A stretch of 49,496 nt of DNA from the NCBI GenBank assembly GCA_041987205.1, contig JBHIWX010000022.1:1-49496 (forward strand). Reading direction: 5' to 3'. A program made the translations under genes and the position numbers. The notes under the pieces were generated by a model. The model was given only the letters and a program-made list of their open reading frames with translations. It had not been told where the DNA came from and searched no databases. This document shows positions 34,881-43,857 of this stretch, in pieces. Within the stretch, counting starts at the first letter, position 1. Each line of letters starts with the position of its first letter. Source of the stretch: BOKV01 sp041987205 (GTDB lineage Bacteria > Pseudomonadota > Alphaproteobacteria > Rhizobiales > Rhizobiaceae).

Positions 34881-35081
34881 AATCCCGGGCTTACGCTTCG
34901 GTTGCGAAGTGGCCATGAGCGTCCAGACATTCATATCCGGCCTCATGGGGCCCGTTGTTCCCGCCTGATTTTCATGGCGAATTCGGCCAACCGCATTTCG
35001 CCAGACATCAAGGGCGGCCACGGCTCAGTCTGATCTCCTTCAAGAGCCCGTACCAAGCAAGGCTCCAACGATCAGCGTGAA

Positions 35082-36905
35082 CTACTTTCCAGGACCATGG
35101 TCAGAGCGCTTTGGTTTGCGGCTCTTGTTCTTCGGTGTGCGAGCGCGATCGGTCGCCGGGTCTTTGTGTTTTTGAAACGGCTTTTTGCCTTTTTTGAATT
35201 TCGGCTTCGCTTGCCTGGGCTTTGTGCGCACCTCACCGGCTGGCGCGATGACAATGCCTCGCTCCAGGCTGCCAGGCCGCTTGAGCTGCTCCGCATAACC
35301 TGCAGCCTTGTCCGCGGAAATCTCGAAGCGGGTTTCGGTCGCGTCGATCCTGATCGCGCCAACATCGCGTTTTGTCACGCCGCCGGCGTTACAGATCATC
35401 GGCAGTATGAACTTCGGATCGGCGCGATGCTTGCGCCCGAGTGAAATCGTGAACCAGACGCCGCCCTGCATGTCCGTGTCGCGCGGCTCGCGATGCGGCG
35501 AGCGTTCCTTTGCGGACCCGCGATCCCGCTTGTATTTGCTGTTCTGCAAAACGTCGACGGGAAGCGGGAGTAGTTCCTCGGGAACGGGATGGGCGGCGAG
35601 TTGCTGGCGCAGGAACGCCGCCGCGATGCGCTGCGGCCCCACCCGGTCCAGCAGCTCCGACACGAATTCCGCTTCCAGTTCGTTCGGCTTTGCGGTCGAA
35701 GCGGCGATATCGAGTATCCGCCGACGGTAGCCCGCCTCGATCTCCGCAATTCCGGGCGCCGCGCGCACGGTCGCTGTCAGTTTCGCCAATGAGAGCACGC
35801 GCTGCGCCGCGCTACGCCTGTTTTCCGGTACGATGAGCACGCAGACACCCTTGCGACCGGCGCGGCCGGTCCGGCCGGACCGATGCAGCAGGGTCGCCGG
35901 GTTGCTCGGCACGTCGGCATGGACCACGAGGTCGAGGTTTGGAAGGTCGATGCCGCGCGCCGCGACATCGGTCGCCACGCACACATGCGAGCGACCGTCG
36001 CGCATGGATTGCAGCGCGTTCGATCGCTCCGATTGCGCCATCTCACCCGAAAGCGAAACCACCGAGAAGCCACGATTGGCGAGGCGCGCCGTGAGATGGC
36101 GAACCGCTTCACGCGTATGGCAGAAAACCAGGGCACTCGTACTGTCGGAGTCCAGCAGCGTATTGATGATCGCGTGTTCCCGCTCGTCACGCCGTACCAG
36201 CATCAGTTGATACTCGATGTCGGCATGCTGTTCTGTGGACGCGGCTGTCGCAACACGCACCGCATCTTTCTGAACGTTCCTTGCCAGTTCGGCGATGCCG
36301 CGCGGCACGGTCGCCGAAAACAGAAGCGTTCGGCGATCTTGCGGCGAAGCGGCGAGGATGAATTCAAGGTCGTCGCGAAACCCGAGATCCAGCATCTCGT
36401 CGGCTTCGTCGAGCACCACCGCGCGAATGGCGCTCAGATCCAGCGCTCCACGCGTGATGTGGTCCCGCAGACGTCCAGGTGTGCCGACAACCAGATGCGC
36501 GCCACGTTCGAGCGCCCGGCGTTCGTTGCGCACGTCCATACCGCCCACGCAAGTGGCGATCCTGACCTGCGCATCCGCGTAGAGCCAATCGAGTTCACGC
36601 TGGACCTGAATGGCAAGCTCGCGCGTAGGGGCGATCATCAGCCCCAGCGGCGTTGCTGCCTCGTCAAAGCGTTTTGCACTTCCAAGCAGGGTCGGCGCGA
36701 TCGCTATACCAAAGGCGACCGTTTTACCCGAGCCGGTCTGTGCCGAGACCAGGAGATCGGCTTCGTCATACTCCTCATTCGTCATCGCCAACTGGACGGG
36801 CGTCAGCTGATCGTAGCCTTTTGCCGCCAGGGCCGAGGCAAGGGCCGGGTGTATGTTGTTATACGGGGAAGTCGGGTTCGGGTCGGCACTCAACGTGATG
36901 GTCAC
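35082..36905 (-). CDS. DEAD-box ATP-dependent RNA helicase with DbpA-type RNA-binding domain
   Basis: 607 aa. All helicase motifs are present in order: Q-motif LTPVQLAM, AQTGSGKT (motif I), PTRELAIQ (Ia), VLDEADEMLD (II), FSATVP (III), then VATDVAARGIDLP (V) and HRSGRTGRAGRKG (VI). Residues about 480-560 look like a DbpA C-terminal RNA-recognition domain, and the tail is lysine/arginine-rich, good for RNA contacts. Likely role: ribosome assembly or mRNA remodelling, often cold-induced. GTG start at 36905. It is a housekeeping-type gene between two catabolic blocks. Confidence 0.92.
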   Translation of the reverse strand: MTITLSADPNPTSPYNNIHPALASALAAKGYDQLTPVQLAMTNEEYDEADLLVSAQTGSGKTVAFGIAIAPTLLGSAKRFDEAATPLGLMIAPTRELAIQVQRELDWLYADAQVRIATCVGGMDVRNERRALERGAHLVVGTPGRLRDHITRGALDLSAIRAVVLDEADEMLDLGFRDDLEFILAASPQDRRTLLFSATVPRGIAELARNVQKDAVRVATAASTEQHADIEYQLMLVRRDEREHAIINTLLDSDSTSALVFCHTREAVRHLTARLANRGFSVVSLSGEMAQSERSNALQSMRDGRSHVCVATDVAARGIDLPNLDLVVHADVPSNPATLLHRSGRTGRAGRKGVCVLIVPENRRSAAQRVLSLAKLTATVRAAPGIAEIEAGYRRRILDIAASTAKPNELEAEFVSELLDRVGPQRIAAAFLRQQLAAHPVPEELLPLPVDVLQNSKYKRDRGSAKERSPHREPRDTDMQGGVWFTISLGRKHRADPKFILPMICNAGGVTKRDVGAIRIDATETRFEISADKAAGYAEQLKRPGSLERGIVIAPAGEVRTKPRQAKPKFKKGKKPFQKHKDPATDRARTPKNKSRKPKRSDHGPGK

Positions 36906-37284
36906 TTTCTCTGAAAGGCGCGGACTATCACGTTACGCTCGCTTTGGGCAGCGATTGTTTGCCGGAGCATGCCTCATCGTGAGCAGGGCTGACACGGCCC
37001 CGGCTGTAGATGGAGAGCACCTCGATCTTCCATCACGCTTCAGGGTGACGGCGAAATTGAGAAAGACCGCTGGGACCAAGGTCGAAAACTGTCTCATCCC
37101 GGCGGAGGGAGAGATGAAGGCGGTGTTAGGAGGATGCGGGGCGGGATGCAGTCATTTGATCACTGAATACGAAGGGGGAACTCAACAACTCCTCGTTTGG
37201 GACCTTGATGCGGCGCCGGTCAGCGCATGCATTGCGGTTTGGTCGGAACGCACTGCGCGTCGATCAGGGCCTGGTCACGGATTG
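36906..37284. other. Spacer upstream of the helicase gene
   Basis: About 380 bases between the GST stop codon and the helicase start, both on the minus strand. It should contain the helicase promoter and leader. A GGAGG followed by ATG on the plus strand near 37130 opens only a ten-codon frame. I see no gene. Confidence 0.5.
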
Positions 37285-37923
37285 CTATTTTTGGGGCGTT
37301 TCCGCCGGCAGGGTGGCCTGCATCGAAGGCCTTTGGCAGAAGCGGTCGGCCCAATTCGCCAGTCGCTCCCTGCCAGGCCGCCATGTTTCATCAGGATATC
37401 TGAAATCAAGATAACCACAGACTATGGCGGCGGATATGTGCGCGATGGTGACTTCTCCGTCAGCTTCCAGAACGTCAAGATCAAAGCTGTCGATGCAGCG
37501 CACAACCCTGTCCAATTGCTTGCGGATAAAATCATCGGACCTTACGGGTCCGGTGCGCAGGGTCTCGGCTCTTGTGGCGATCATCGCTTCCAGGGCACCG
37601 TCTGCGATGCCCCACAAGCGCAGCAATGGCAGGTCTTCAGGGCGCTCGCCGGGTACCACCGAATTCTCAGGCCCACGCGTTGCCAGATAGCGACAGATGA
37701 TGTTCGATTCGCAAAGCGCCACGCCTTCGTCAGTTACCAGAGCGGGAATGCGCCCGACGGGATTGGCGGCGATGAAATCCGGATCGAAGGCGACCGTTTT
37801 CGTACCCCATTCATGTGGCCAGACAGTCGGCGCGATTTCGACCTGATCGGTCAGACCCAGTTCGTGCACGACAACCATCACCTTGCGCACGAATGGCGAG
37901 GCCGGCGTCCAGAAAAGCTTCAT
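37285..37923 (-). CDS. Glutathione S-transferase
   Basis: 212 aa. The N-terminal thioredoxin-like domain starts MKLFWTPASPFVRKV with serine at the usual catalytic position, then NPVGRIPALVTDEG with the cis-proline and the CESNIICRYLA glutathione-binding helix. An all-helical C-terminal domain follows. In catabolic clusters such enzymes detoxify epoxides or isomerise ring-cleavage products. GAGGACG precedes the ATG. It is at the end of the leftward run that starts at the acyl-CoA synthetase. Confidence 0.9.
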   Translation of the reverse strand: MKLFWTPASPFVRKVMVVVHELGLTDQVEIAPTVWPHEWGTKTVAFDPDFIAANPVGRIPALVTDEGVALCESNIICRYLATRGPENSVVPGERPEDLPLLRLWGIADGALEAMIATRAETLRTGPVRSDDFIRKQLDRVVRCIDSFDLDVLEADGEVTIAHISAAIVCGYLDFRYPDETWRPGRERLANWADRFCQRPSMQATLPAETPQK

Positions 37924-37964
37924 CTATCTCGTCCTCATCGATTGATCGACAGTTCGTGCCGGGT

Positions 37965-38855
37965 TCAGGTTTCACCGCCGAACCCGTAAAGCGCCTCCGG
38001 ATTGTCGACGAGTATGCGCTTCAGCAAGGCTTCGTCGCCCACCCAATCGCATAAAAGGTCCAGAAGATCGCCGTCATTGGGCATCGGACTCCTGCAGACG
38101 GTGTGCGGCCAGTCCGTCCCCCAGACCAATCGGTCCGGTGCCAGTTCAAGCAAGGCATCCATGAAAGACCGAACATCCTCATACGGATAGTTCCGCTCGC
38201 TCAGTCGATAGGCCCCGGACACCTTGATCCACGTATTTCCCGCCCGCGCCATATCGAGGAGACGTCGAAATCCAGGATCGTCAACGCCCCTGCCCGCATT
38301 CAGATGACCGAAATGGTCGACGACCAGCGGAATGCCAAGGCCATCAAGCTGGAACATTTCCTCGCCAACCTGCGAGACATCGCACAAGACCTGCAAATGC
38401 CAGCCCAATCGGGAAATCCGGTCGGCAAAGAACCGCGCCTCATCCAACGCGGCATGACCGCCGAGATAGATCAGGTTCAGGCGAATACCGCGCGCTCCCA
38501 GGCGATGAAACTCAAGATACTCGTCTTCCGTGGTGTCGCGTGCGGGAACCACGATTGCACGGAATTCGGGATCATCGGGCCCGGCGCTGCCAATCGCATC
38601 GAGGATTGCGCTGTTGTCGGTGCCGTGCATGCTGGGCTGCACGATGACGCTGCGTTTCAGTCCCAGCGCGCGCGCGACATTCAGATAGTCGTGCAGAAGC
38701 GCATCCGGCGGCGTATAGCTCCGCTCGGGGACAAAGGGATAGGCATCAACCGGGCCGATCACATGCGCATGGCAGTCGCAGGCATTGTCCGGAATCGCAT
38801 GCCGCGGAGAACGCGGTTCGGGATCCGGCGGCGGGCAGTGGGGATCGGGAGCCAT
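37965..38855 (-). CDS. Amidohydrolase 2 family protein, LigI-like (2-pyrone-4,6-dicarboxylate lactonase-type)
   Basis: 296 aa TIM-barrel. The metal/active-site motif CDCHAHVIGP is near residue 27, with VDHFGH in the middle, and WGTDWPH carries the catalytic aspartate near the end. The TPPDALLHDYLNVARALGLKRSVIVQPS block is typical of LigI relatives, which open lactone rings without redox cofactors. Natural substrates of this group include pyrone dicarboxylate and sugar or cyclic lactones. Its start directly abuts the thioesterase stop codon, so the two are co-translated. Confidence 0.87.
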   Translation of the reverse strand: MAPDPHCPPPDPEPRSPRHAIPDNACDCHAHVIGPVDAYPFVPERSYTPPDALLHDYLNVARALGLKRSVIVQPSMHGTDNSAILDAIGSAGPDDPEFRAIVVPARDTTEDEYLEFHRLGARGIRLNLIYLGGHAALDEARFFADRISRLGWHLQVLCDVSQVGEEMFQLDGLGIPLVVDHFGHLNAGRGVDDPGFRRLLDMARAGNTWIKVSGAYRLSERNYPYEDVRSFMDALLELAPDRLVWGTDWPHTVCRSPMPNDGDLLDLLCDWVGDEALLKRILVDNPEALYGFGGET

Positions 38856-39260
38856 TCAAGCTCGCTTCATCTCACGCAGGGTCGCGGTGCCGCGCGCCAT
38901 TACCGCTCCGTCCTCGTTGACCGCAATTGCTTCTGCAAAGAGATTGCGGCCAGCCTTTGCCGTGACACGGGCGTTGCAGACGATGCTCTTGCGCGCCGGC
39001 GCGATATAGCTGAGCGAAAGGTCAACCGTACTGACAGGCGCTGCGCCTTCCGGATCGAGGTGGAAACGCGCCGCGGCAACCATTGCCGAATCGAAAATGG
39101 TGGCGATCAACCCGCCATGAGCGCCACCCATTGTGTTGAGTAGTTCCGGCCGCAAATCGACCCGAACTCGGGCGCCCTCCTCTCCGGCCTCGACCCCATC
39201 CAGCCGGCACAACGCGACAAAGGGGGAATCCATGCCAAAAAAGGAAGGCGCGTCCGTCAT
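38856..39260 (-). CDS. PaaI-like hotdog thioesterase
   Basis: 134 aa from ATG 39260; the longer frame upstream overlaps the previous gene and is unlikely. Family motifs are LLNTMGGAHGGLIATIFDSAM (the catalytic GGAHGG region) and PVSTVDLSLSYIAPAR. It should hydrolyse acyl- or aryl-CoA esters, either releasing CoA from dead-end intermediates or finishing the pathway. It lies 10 bases behind the ECH-like gene. Confidence 0.87.
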   Translation of the reverse strand: MTDAPSFFGMDSPFVALCRLDGVEAGEEGARVRVDLRPELLNTMGGAHGGLIATIFDSAMVAAARFHLDPEGAAPVSTVDLSLSYIAPARKSIVCNARVTAKAGRNLFAEAIAVNEDGAVMARGTATLREMKRA

Positions 39261-39270
39261 CGAAATCAAC

Positions 39271-40086
39271 TTACTCCGACTTGCCGGCGCTTGCCTGATG
39301 GAAGTTGGCCGGGCGTTTTTCGAGCACCGCCTTGCGGCCCTCGAGGACTTCGGGGCCAAAGAAGGTCGCCATTTCGAATGCCATTGAAGCGTCGAAGAGC
39401 GGACCTGCCTGCCTCAGCCAGTTGTTCAGCGCGTGCTTGGTCCAGCTAATCGCCGTGGGTGCACCGGCGGCAAGCTTGGCAGCGACCTCAAGAGCTTTTT
39501 CGTCAAGTTCCTCGTCGTCGAACGCCAGGGAGACGAGACCGATACGTTCTGCTTCCTCGCCGGTCAGGACGTCGCAGGTCAGAAGGTAGTATTTTGCCTT
39601 GGCCATGCCGCACAAAAGCGGCCACAGCATCACGGCATGGTCGCCCGCCGCGACGCCGATGCGCGTATGCCCGTCGAGAAGCTTGGCGGTTTTGGAGACG
39701 ATGGTGATGTCGGCCAGAAGCCCGGCCGCAAGACCCGCGCCGACCGCCCAGCCGCGCACCGCGCTGACGATCGGCTTGGGGCAATTGATCATGTTGTAGA
39801 CCATCTTCTGGGTCTCGGTAATCGTGCGCAGCCGTTCCTGGAATTCGTACTTGTCGGGACTGCGCTTGATATTGCCGCCTGAAGAGAAGTTCTCGCCTTC
39901 TGCAGTCAGCAGTACCGCAGAAGTTTCCTTGTCGGCCTCGACATCATGCCAGACGCTGCCGAGTTCGTGATGCAGTTCGGGATCCATCAGATTGTGCTTG
40001 GTTCCCGCCGAAATCTTGATCCGGAGCAAGTGATCACGCGGACGATCAAATTTGAGCCGCTCGTATTTTTCGTATCTCTGTCCCAC
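39271..40086 (-). CDS. Enoyl-CoA hydratase/isomerase family protein lacking the usual catalytic glutamates
   Basis: 271 aa from GTG 40086, which has a strong GGAGGAA site; a TTG four codons earlier is also open. It has the crotonase fold with the oxyanion-forming GENFSSGGNI and RGWAVGAGLAAGLLADI blocks. The first catalytic Glu of hydratases (GGGCE position) is replaced by small residues and the second by HTRIGV, while a conserved-looking AAGDHAVMLWPLL follows. It may therefore be an isomerase, a hydrolase or a hydratase with a different acid/base, not a standard FadB-type hydratase. It lies within the CoA-pathway run. Confidence 0.85.
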   Translation of the reverse strand: MGQRYEKYERLKFDRPRDHLLRIKISAGTKHNLMDPELHHELGSVWHDVEADKETSAVLLTAEGENFSSGGNIKRSPDKYEFQERLRTITETQKMVYNMINCPKPIVSAVRGWAVGAGLAAGLLADITIVSKTAKLLDGHTRIGVAAGDHAVMLWPLLCGMAKAKYYLLTCDVLTGEEAERIGLVSLAFDDEELDEKALEVAAKLAAGAPTAISWTKHALNNWLRQAGPLFDASMAFEMATFFGPEVLEGRKAVLEKRPANFHQASAGKSE

Positions 40087-40107
40087 GTCTTCCTCCAATT
40101 GCTCCGA

Positions 40108-40488
40108 TTAAATGAACGTTGCGGTCGCCTTGCCAACAAGACGGCCGTCCTGCGTTGTCAGGGTGACGACTGCGTCGTCTTCGCCCTCACCCGCTTCGCC
40201 GTGAATGGTAAGCTGCTCACCCGGCAGAACCGGCGCGACAAAGCGAATGTTCCATTTGGCGACGCCATCAATGGAACCCGACCATTCCTGAAGGTACTGC
40301 ATGGCCCAGCCGATCAGCATGTGGCCCGGCACGAGAACATCCTTGAAGCCTGCCTCCCGGGTCGCAAACTCGAAGTCGAGATGCAGTGGATGTCCATCAT
40401 TTGTGGCAACGCAGATCCAGGCGATGTCGACCCGGCTGATGACGGGGCTGAGCCGGTCAGGCGGTGGCGGTATCAATTGCGCTGACAT
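40108..40488 (-). CDS. MaoC-like hotdog dehydratase, small subunit
   Basis: 126 aa, a single hotdog fold from ATG 40488 (AAGGA upstream). The hydratase motif region reads ATNDGHPLHLDFEFATREAGFKDVLVPGHMLIGW, keeping the Asp-His pair of (R)-specific enoyl-CoA hydratases. The stop codon of the partner gene is only two bases upstream. The two small proteins probably form a heteromeric hydratase like the two halves of double-hotdog enzymes. Confidence 0.87.
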   Translation of the reverse strand: MSAQLIPPPPDRLSPVISRVDIAWICVATNDGHPLHLDFEFATREAGFKDVLVPGHMLIGWAMQYLQEWSGSIDGVAKWNIRFVAPVLPGEQLTIHGEAGEGEDDAVVTLTTQDGRLVGKATATFI

Positions 40489-40490
40489 GT

Positions 40491-40934
40491 TCAATCCTTG
40501 AATTCTATGGTGACGTCGGAGTGGATGGCCACGACCTCACCGGCCTGGTTCTTGAACGGGGTCTCGATCGTCATCACGATCATTTTCTTCTTGCCCTGTT
40601 TCTCGATGAGACCGACCAACTCGCTTTGACCGTGCAGCACATCGCCCGCGCAGATCGGTTGGAAGTATTGCCAGCCCCATTCACCCGCGACAGCGTTGCG
40701 CTCGTCGATTTGAAAGGTGTCGAATTTGTCGTCTCGGGATTGCATCGTGAAAATGTTGATGTAGCCCGGAGGGGCAACAACATCGCGATAGCCCGCTGCA
40801 ATGGCGGCATCCTTGTCGAAATGCACCGGATTGGTCAGGTGGAGGGCCTTCGCATATTCGACCAGTTTGGCGCGCTCAATTTCACCGGAAAATTCGGGAG
40901 CCTTGTCTCCGACTGCGCGTGTGGCTTTGGTCAT
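40491..40934 (-). CDS. MaoC-like hotdog protein, FAS1-type dehydratase N-terminal-like partner
   Basis: 147 aa single hotdog domain: IERAKLVEYAKALHLTNPVHFD at the start, VAPPGYINIFTMQ and GWQYFQPICAGDVLHGQSEL in the core. It lacks the GHPLH catalytic block of its neighbour and so looks like the structural or CoA-binding half. AGGGA precedes the ATG. It lies 52 bases after the acyl-CoA synthetase gene. Confidence 0.85.
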   Translation of the reverse strand: MTKATRAVGDKAPEFSGEIERAKLVEYAKALHLTNPVHFDKDAAIAAGYRDVVAPPGYINIFTMQSRDDKFDTFQIDERNAVAGEWGWQYFQPICAGDVLHGQSELVGLIEKQGKKKMIVMTIETPFKNQAGEVVAIHSDVTIEFKD

Positions 40935-40986
40935 ATTCCAGTCCCTGTTCTGGCGTTCATTGGCGTTTGTTCAGGTGGAGGATTTC

Positions 40987-42525
40987 TCAGACCTTGCGGA
41001 CGTGATCCTTCCAGTAGGGCTCCCTGAGAATGTTCTTGCCGACCTTGCCCATGGTGGTCAGCGGCAGTTCGTCCCTAAACTCGATGCTGCGTGGGCACTT
41101 GTATCCGGCAATGAACTGCTTGCAGTGGTTGCGCATTTCCTCCGCCGTCATTTCCTCAGCACCCGGTTTCAGTACCAGGATGGCGTGCACCTGCTCCTGC
41201 CACTCATCGCTGGGAATGCCGATGACGGCGGACGTCGCGATTGCCGGATGTTTGGCGATCGCGTTTTCCACCTCGGCGGCAAAAACGTTCTCGCCGCCCG
41301 ATACGATCATGTCCTTCACCCGGTCTGCGATATAGATGAAGCCGTCTTCATCCATGTAGGCAGCGTCGCCGGTGCGCACCCAGCCATCGACCAGCGTCGC
41401 CGCCGTCTGTTCCGGCTTGTTCCAGTAGCCGAGCATGGTGTTCATGCCACGAATGTTGATTTCGCCCACCTCGCCGCGGGGAAGTTCCTTGCCGTTTGGA
41501 TCACAGATGCGGATCTGAGTCTCGATGACCGCACGGCCCGTGGACCGCAGCTTGTCGTGCTTGGGGTCATGAAACTCCGGAAACAGGAACGCGGTCGCCG
41601 GCGCCTCGGTCAACGCATAGACCTGGATGAACATGCAATTGGGCAGGGCGGCGATCGCGCGCTTCTGCGTTTCTTCGGCGATTGTCGAAGCGCCGTACCA
41701 GATACTGCGTATGCTGCCGAGCTTTGCGCCGTCGAAATCCGGATGGTCGATGAATGTCTGAATCATCGAGGGCACCAAAAGCATGTCGGTACCGTTCTTC
41801 TCGATGATGGTCTTGATCAGGGATGCTGCATCGAAACGGGGCAGAATGATCTGCTTTCCGCCCGCAATGAACTGCGAAAGCATCCAGAACAGGGGAGCGC
41901 CGTGGAAGAAAGGCATGACATGCACATAGACCGGACCAAGGCCGAGACCGGTCTGCAGGTTCATCAGCCCGGCCGTACCGATATTGGTGTGGCTGAGCAT
42001 AACGCCCTTGGGATGCCCGGTGGTTCCGCCGGTATAAAGAATGGCTGCCAGATCGTCGCCGTGCCGGAAGGCGTCTTCTGCGGGCTCTGAACCCTCAATC
42101 AGGCTCTCATAGGCAATCGTGCCTTCGGGCGGATTGTCACCGATGAAAACCACTTTCTTGAGGATCGGCGTCTGCGCGACGATGTCGTCGATCAGGTCCC
42201 TGTAGGCGGCGTCGACGATCAGATAGGTGGTGTCGGAATCAAGCAGGGAATAAACGATTTCCGCGACCGCCCATCTTGTATTGATGGGATTGGCGACTGC
42301 GCCGGCCCACCACAGGCCGTAATAGTATTCAACATATTCCACGGAATTGAGAGACAGCATCGCGACGCGATCTCCCTCATTCACACCGATTTTCTTCAGG
42401 CCCGTCGCAAGCCGCGCCACACGGTCTGCGAACTGACGGAATGTAACTTCACGCCCGTTGAATTCGAGCGCCACTTTGTCGGGAACTTGTTGAAGCGGAC
42501 GATGAATGCCCTGCGTGAGATGCAT
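40987..42525 (-). CDS. Acyl-CoA synthetase (AMP-forming ligase, class I adenylate-forming)
   Basis: 512 aa. Core motifs are the P-loop LYTGGTTGHPKGVMLSH, YALTEAPATAF, and YMDEDGFIYIADRVKDMIVSGGENVFAAEVE with the hinge. The C-terminal catalytic lysine lies in the TTMGKVGKN segment. It activates a carboxylic acid with ATP and CoA, the entry step for the downstream hydratases. The substrate may be what the divergent Liv importer brings in. It is first in the run after the binding-protein terminator, so part of its transcription may be read-through. Confidence 0.92.
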   Translation of the reverse strand: MHLTQGIHRPLQQVPDKVALEFNGREVTFRQFADRVARLATGLKKIGVNEGDRVAMLSLNSVEYVEYYYGLWWAGAVANPINTRWAVAEIVYSLLDSDTTYLIVDAAYRDLIDDIVAQTPILKKVVFIGDNPPEGTIAYESLIEGSEPAEDAFRHGDDLAAILYTGGTTGHPKGVMLSHTNIGTAGLMNLQTGLGLGPVYVHVMPFFHGAPLFWMLSQFIAGGKQIILPRFDAASLIKTIIEKNGTDMLLVPSMIQTFIDHPDFDGAKLGSIRSIWYGASTIAEETQKRAIAALPNCMFIQVYALTEAPATAFLFPEFHDPKHDKLRSTGRAVIETQIRICDPNGKELPRGEVGEINIRGMNTMLGYWNKPEQTAATLVDGWVRTGDAAYMDEDGFIYIADRVKDMIVSGGENVFAAEVENAIAKHPAIATSAVIGIPSDEWQEQVHAILVLKPGAEEMTAEEMRNHCKQFIAGYKCPRSIEFRDELPLTTMGKVGKNILREPYWKDHVRKV

Positions 42526-42554
42526 GCTTGGCTCTTGCGGAAATTTGACGGAAC

Positions 42555-42591
42555 AAAAAAAGTGGCCGCGACGGGAAAACCGCCGCGGCCA
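42555..42591 (-). terminator. Rho-independent terminator after the Liv binding protein gene
   Basis: On the minus strand TGGCCGCG, a 13-base loop and CGCGGCCA form a perfect 8-bp stem followed by TTTTTTT after two bases. It begins 10 bases after the binding-protein stop codon and precedes the acyl-CoA synthetase gene on the same strand. It probably acts as a leaky terminator that makes binding protein the major product. Confidence 0.8.
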
Positions 42592-42600
42592 TGGGAGGAT

Positions 42601-43857
42601 TTAGCTTTGCGGCCAGTTCAGCGGAGCATAGGCATCGGACAGCGGATATACCGTCGTCGGCTTGCCGTCCTGCCACTGGAACATCACCACCGTGTCTTCC
42701 TTGGTGCGGCCGGTTTCGTTGAAAGCCAGTCGATCGCCAAGGAAATAGTCTGCGGGACCCGTCGTCGTGTCCGTCGCGAGGATCGCCGCCATCAGCGGCT
42801 CGGGATCCGTCGTGCCGGCCCGCTCGATCGCATCCGCGATCAGGAACACGCTGCCGTAGCCCGACAAGCAATCCTGGTTCATCCACGGCTCGCCCGCGCG
42901 CTTGGCGAGGTCAGCCATGAGGTCCTTCTTTTTAACGGTTTCCCAATTGGTTCCGATATTGATCAGCGATTCCAGCTTTTCGGCGCCAAGCACTTCGACC
43001 ATGGCGGGATCTCCGAAATAGGAACCTGGCGCGATCACCGGCATTTTTCCGCCGCCGAGACCGAACTGGTAGAGCGTGTCAATTATCAGTTTGGCGTCCG
43101 CCGGGCTCGCCGTGTTCAGCCAGAGCATGTCCGGGCGGGTATTGCGCGCCTGCTGGACAAGCGGCGTAGCATCGGAAATGCCGGGGCTGTAGACTTGATC
43201 CATCACGCTTTCCAGGCCCATCGCCGCCAAGGCACCTTCCTTGTGAAGCGGATCCATGAAGGACAGCGAATAGGCAGTGTTGTCGTAGATGAAGCCGACC
43301 GTCTTGGGCCGTTTGCCGGTCTGCTTTTCGGCGAGTTCCGGCAATATGGTCAACGCCTCGACCGATACGCGGCTTCCGCGTGCGACGGGATTGCATACGA
43401 ACTTGAATCCGCGCTCGGTTATCGAGTCCGCCCAGCCATTGGCGACCCATGGGATGTGGGCGCGTTCGGTCACTTCCGTGATGGCAAGCGTAGCCGAGGA
43501 AAGGAACGCGCCGACACCAGCCACGAGGTCGGGATTGTCGGAAACGACGCTCTGCGCGGCAGAACGCGCGCGCTGCACGTCTCCGCCTGCATCCTGCGAG
43601 ACGAGGGCAAGTTTACGACCGCCAAGCGCCTTGATGCCGCCAGCCTTGTTGATGTCCTCGATGGCCATCTCGGCTCCGACGCGCTGCATGGTACCGGCCC
43701 GGGCCACCGGCCCGGTAAGCTCCGCCACAACGGCGATCTTGATTGGGCCTTCCTGCGCCCGGAGAAATCCCGGGGAGGAAAGCGCGGCCGCGGTAGCAGC
43801 CGTGCCCACCATTACCTGGCGGCGGTTCAACAGTCCTGGCATTGCAGATTTTCGCAT
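42601..43857 (-). CDS. Branched-chain amino acid-type ABC transporter substrate-binding protein (LivK-like)
   Basis: 418 aa, Peripla_BP_6 type. The N-terminus has a twin-arginine-like stretch (LLNRRQVMVGTAATAAAL), so export may go through Tat. The mature part starts near EGPIKIAVVAELTGPVARAG and contains KLALVSQDAGGD, DLVAGVGAFLSSAT and YDNTAYSLSF. LivK-like proteins in catabolic loci often bind aromatic or other carboxylates and not amino acids. It is divergent from the four Liv membrane and ATPase genes and upstream of the acyl-CoA synthetase. GGAGGAG precedes the ATG. Confidence 0.9.
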   Translation of the reverse strand: MRKSAMPGLLNRRQVMVGTAATAAALSSPGFLRAQEGPIKIAVVAELTGPVARAGTMQRVGAEMAIEDINKAGGIKALGGRKLALVSQDAGGDVQRARSAAQSVVSDNPDLVAGVGAFLSSATLAITEVTERAHIPWVANGWADSITERGFKFVCNPVARGSRVSVEALTILPELAEKQTGKRPKTVGFIYDNTAYSLSFMDPLHKEGALAAMGLESVMDQVYSPGISDATPLVQQARNTRPDMLWLNTASPADAKLIIDTLYQFGLGGGKMPVIAPGSYFGDPAMVEVLGAEKLESLINIGTNWETVKKKDLMADLAKRAGEPWMNQDCLSGYGSVFLIADAIERAGTTDPEPLMAAILATDTTTGPADYFLGDRLAFNETGRTKEDTVVMFQWQDGKPTTVYPLSDAYAPLNWPQS

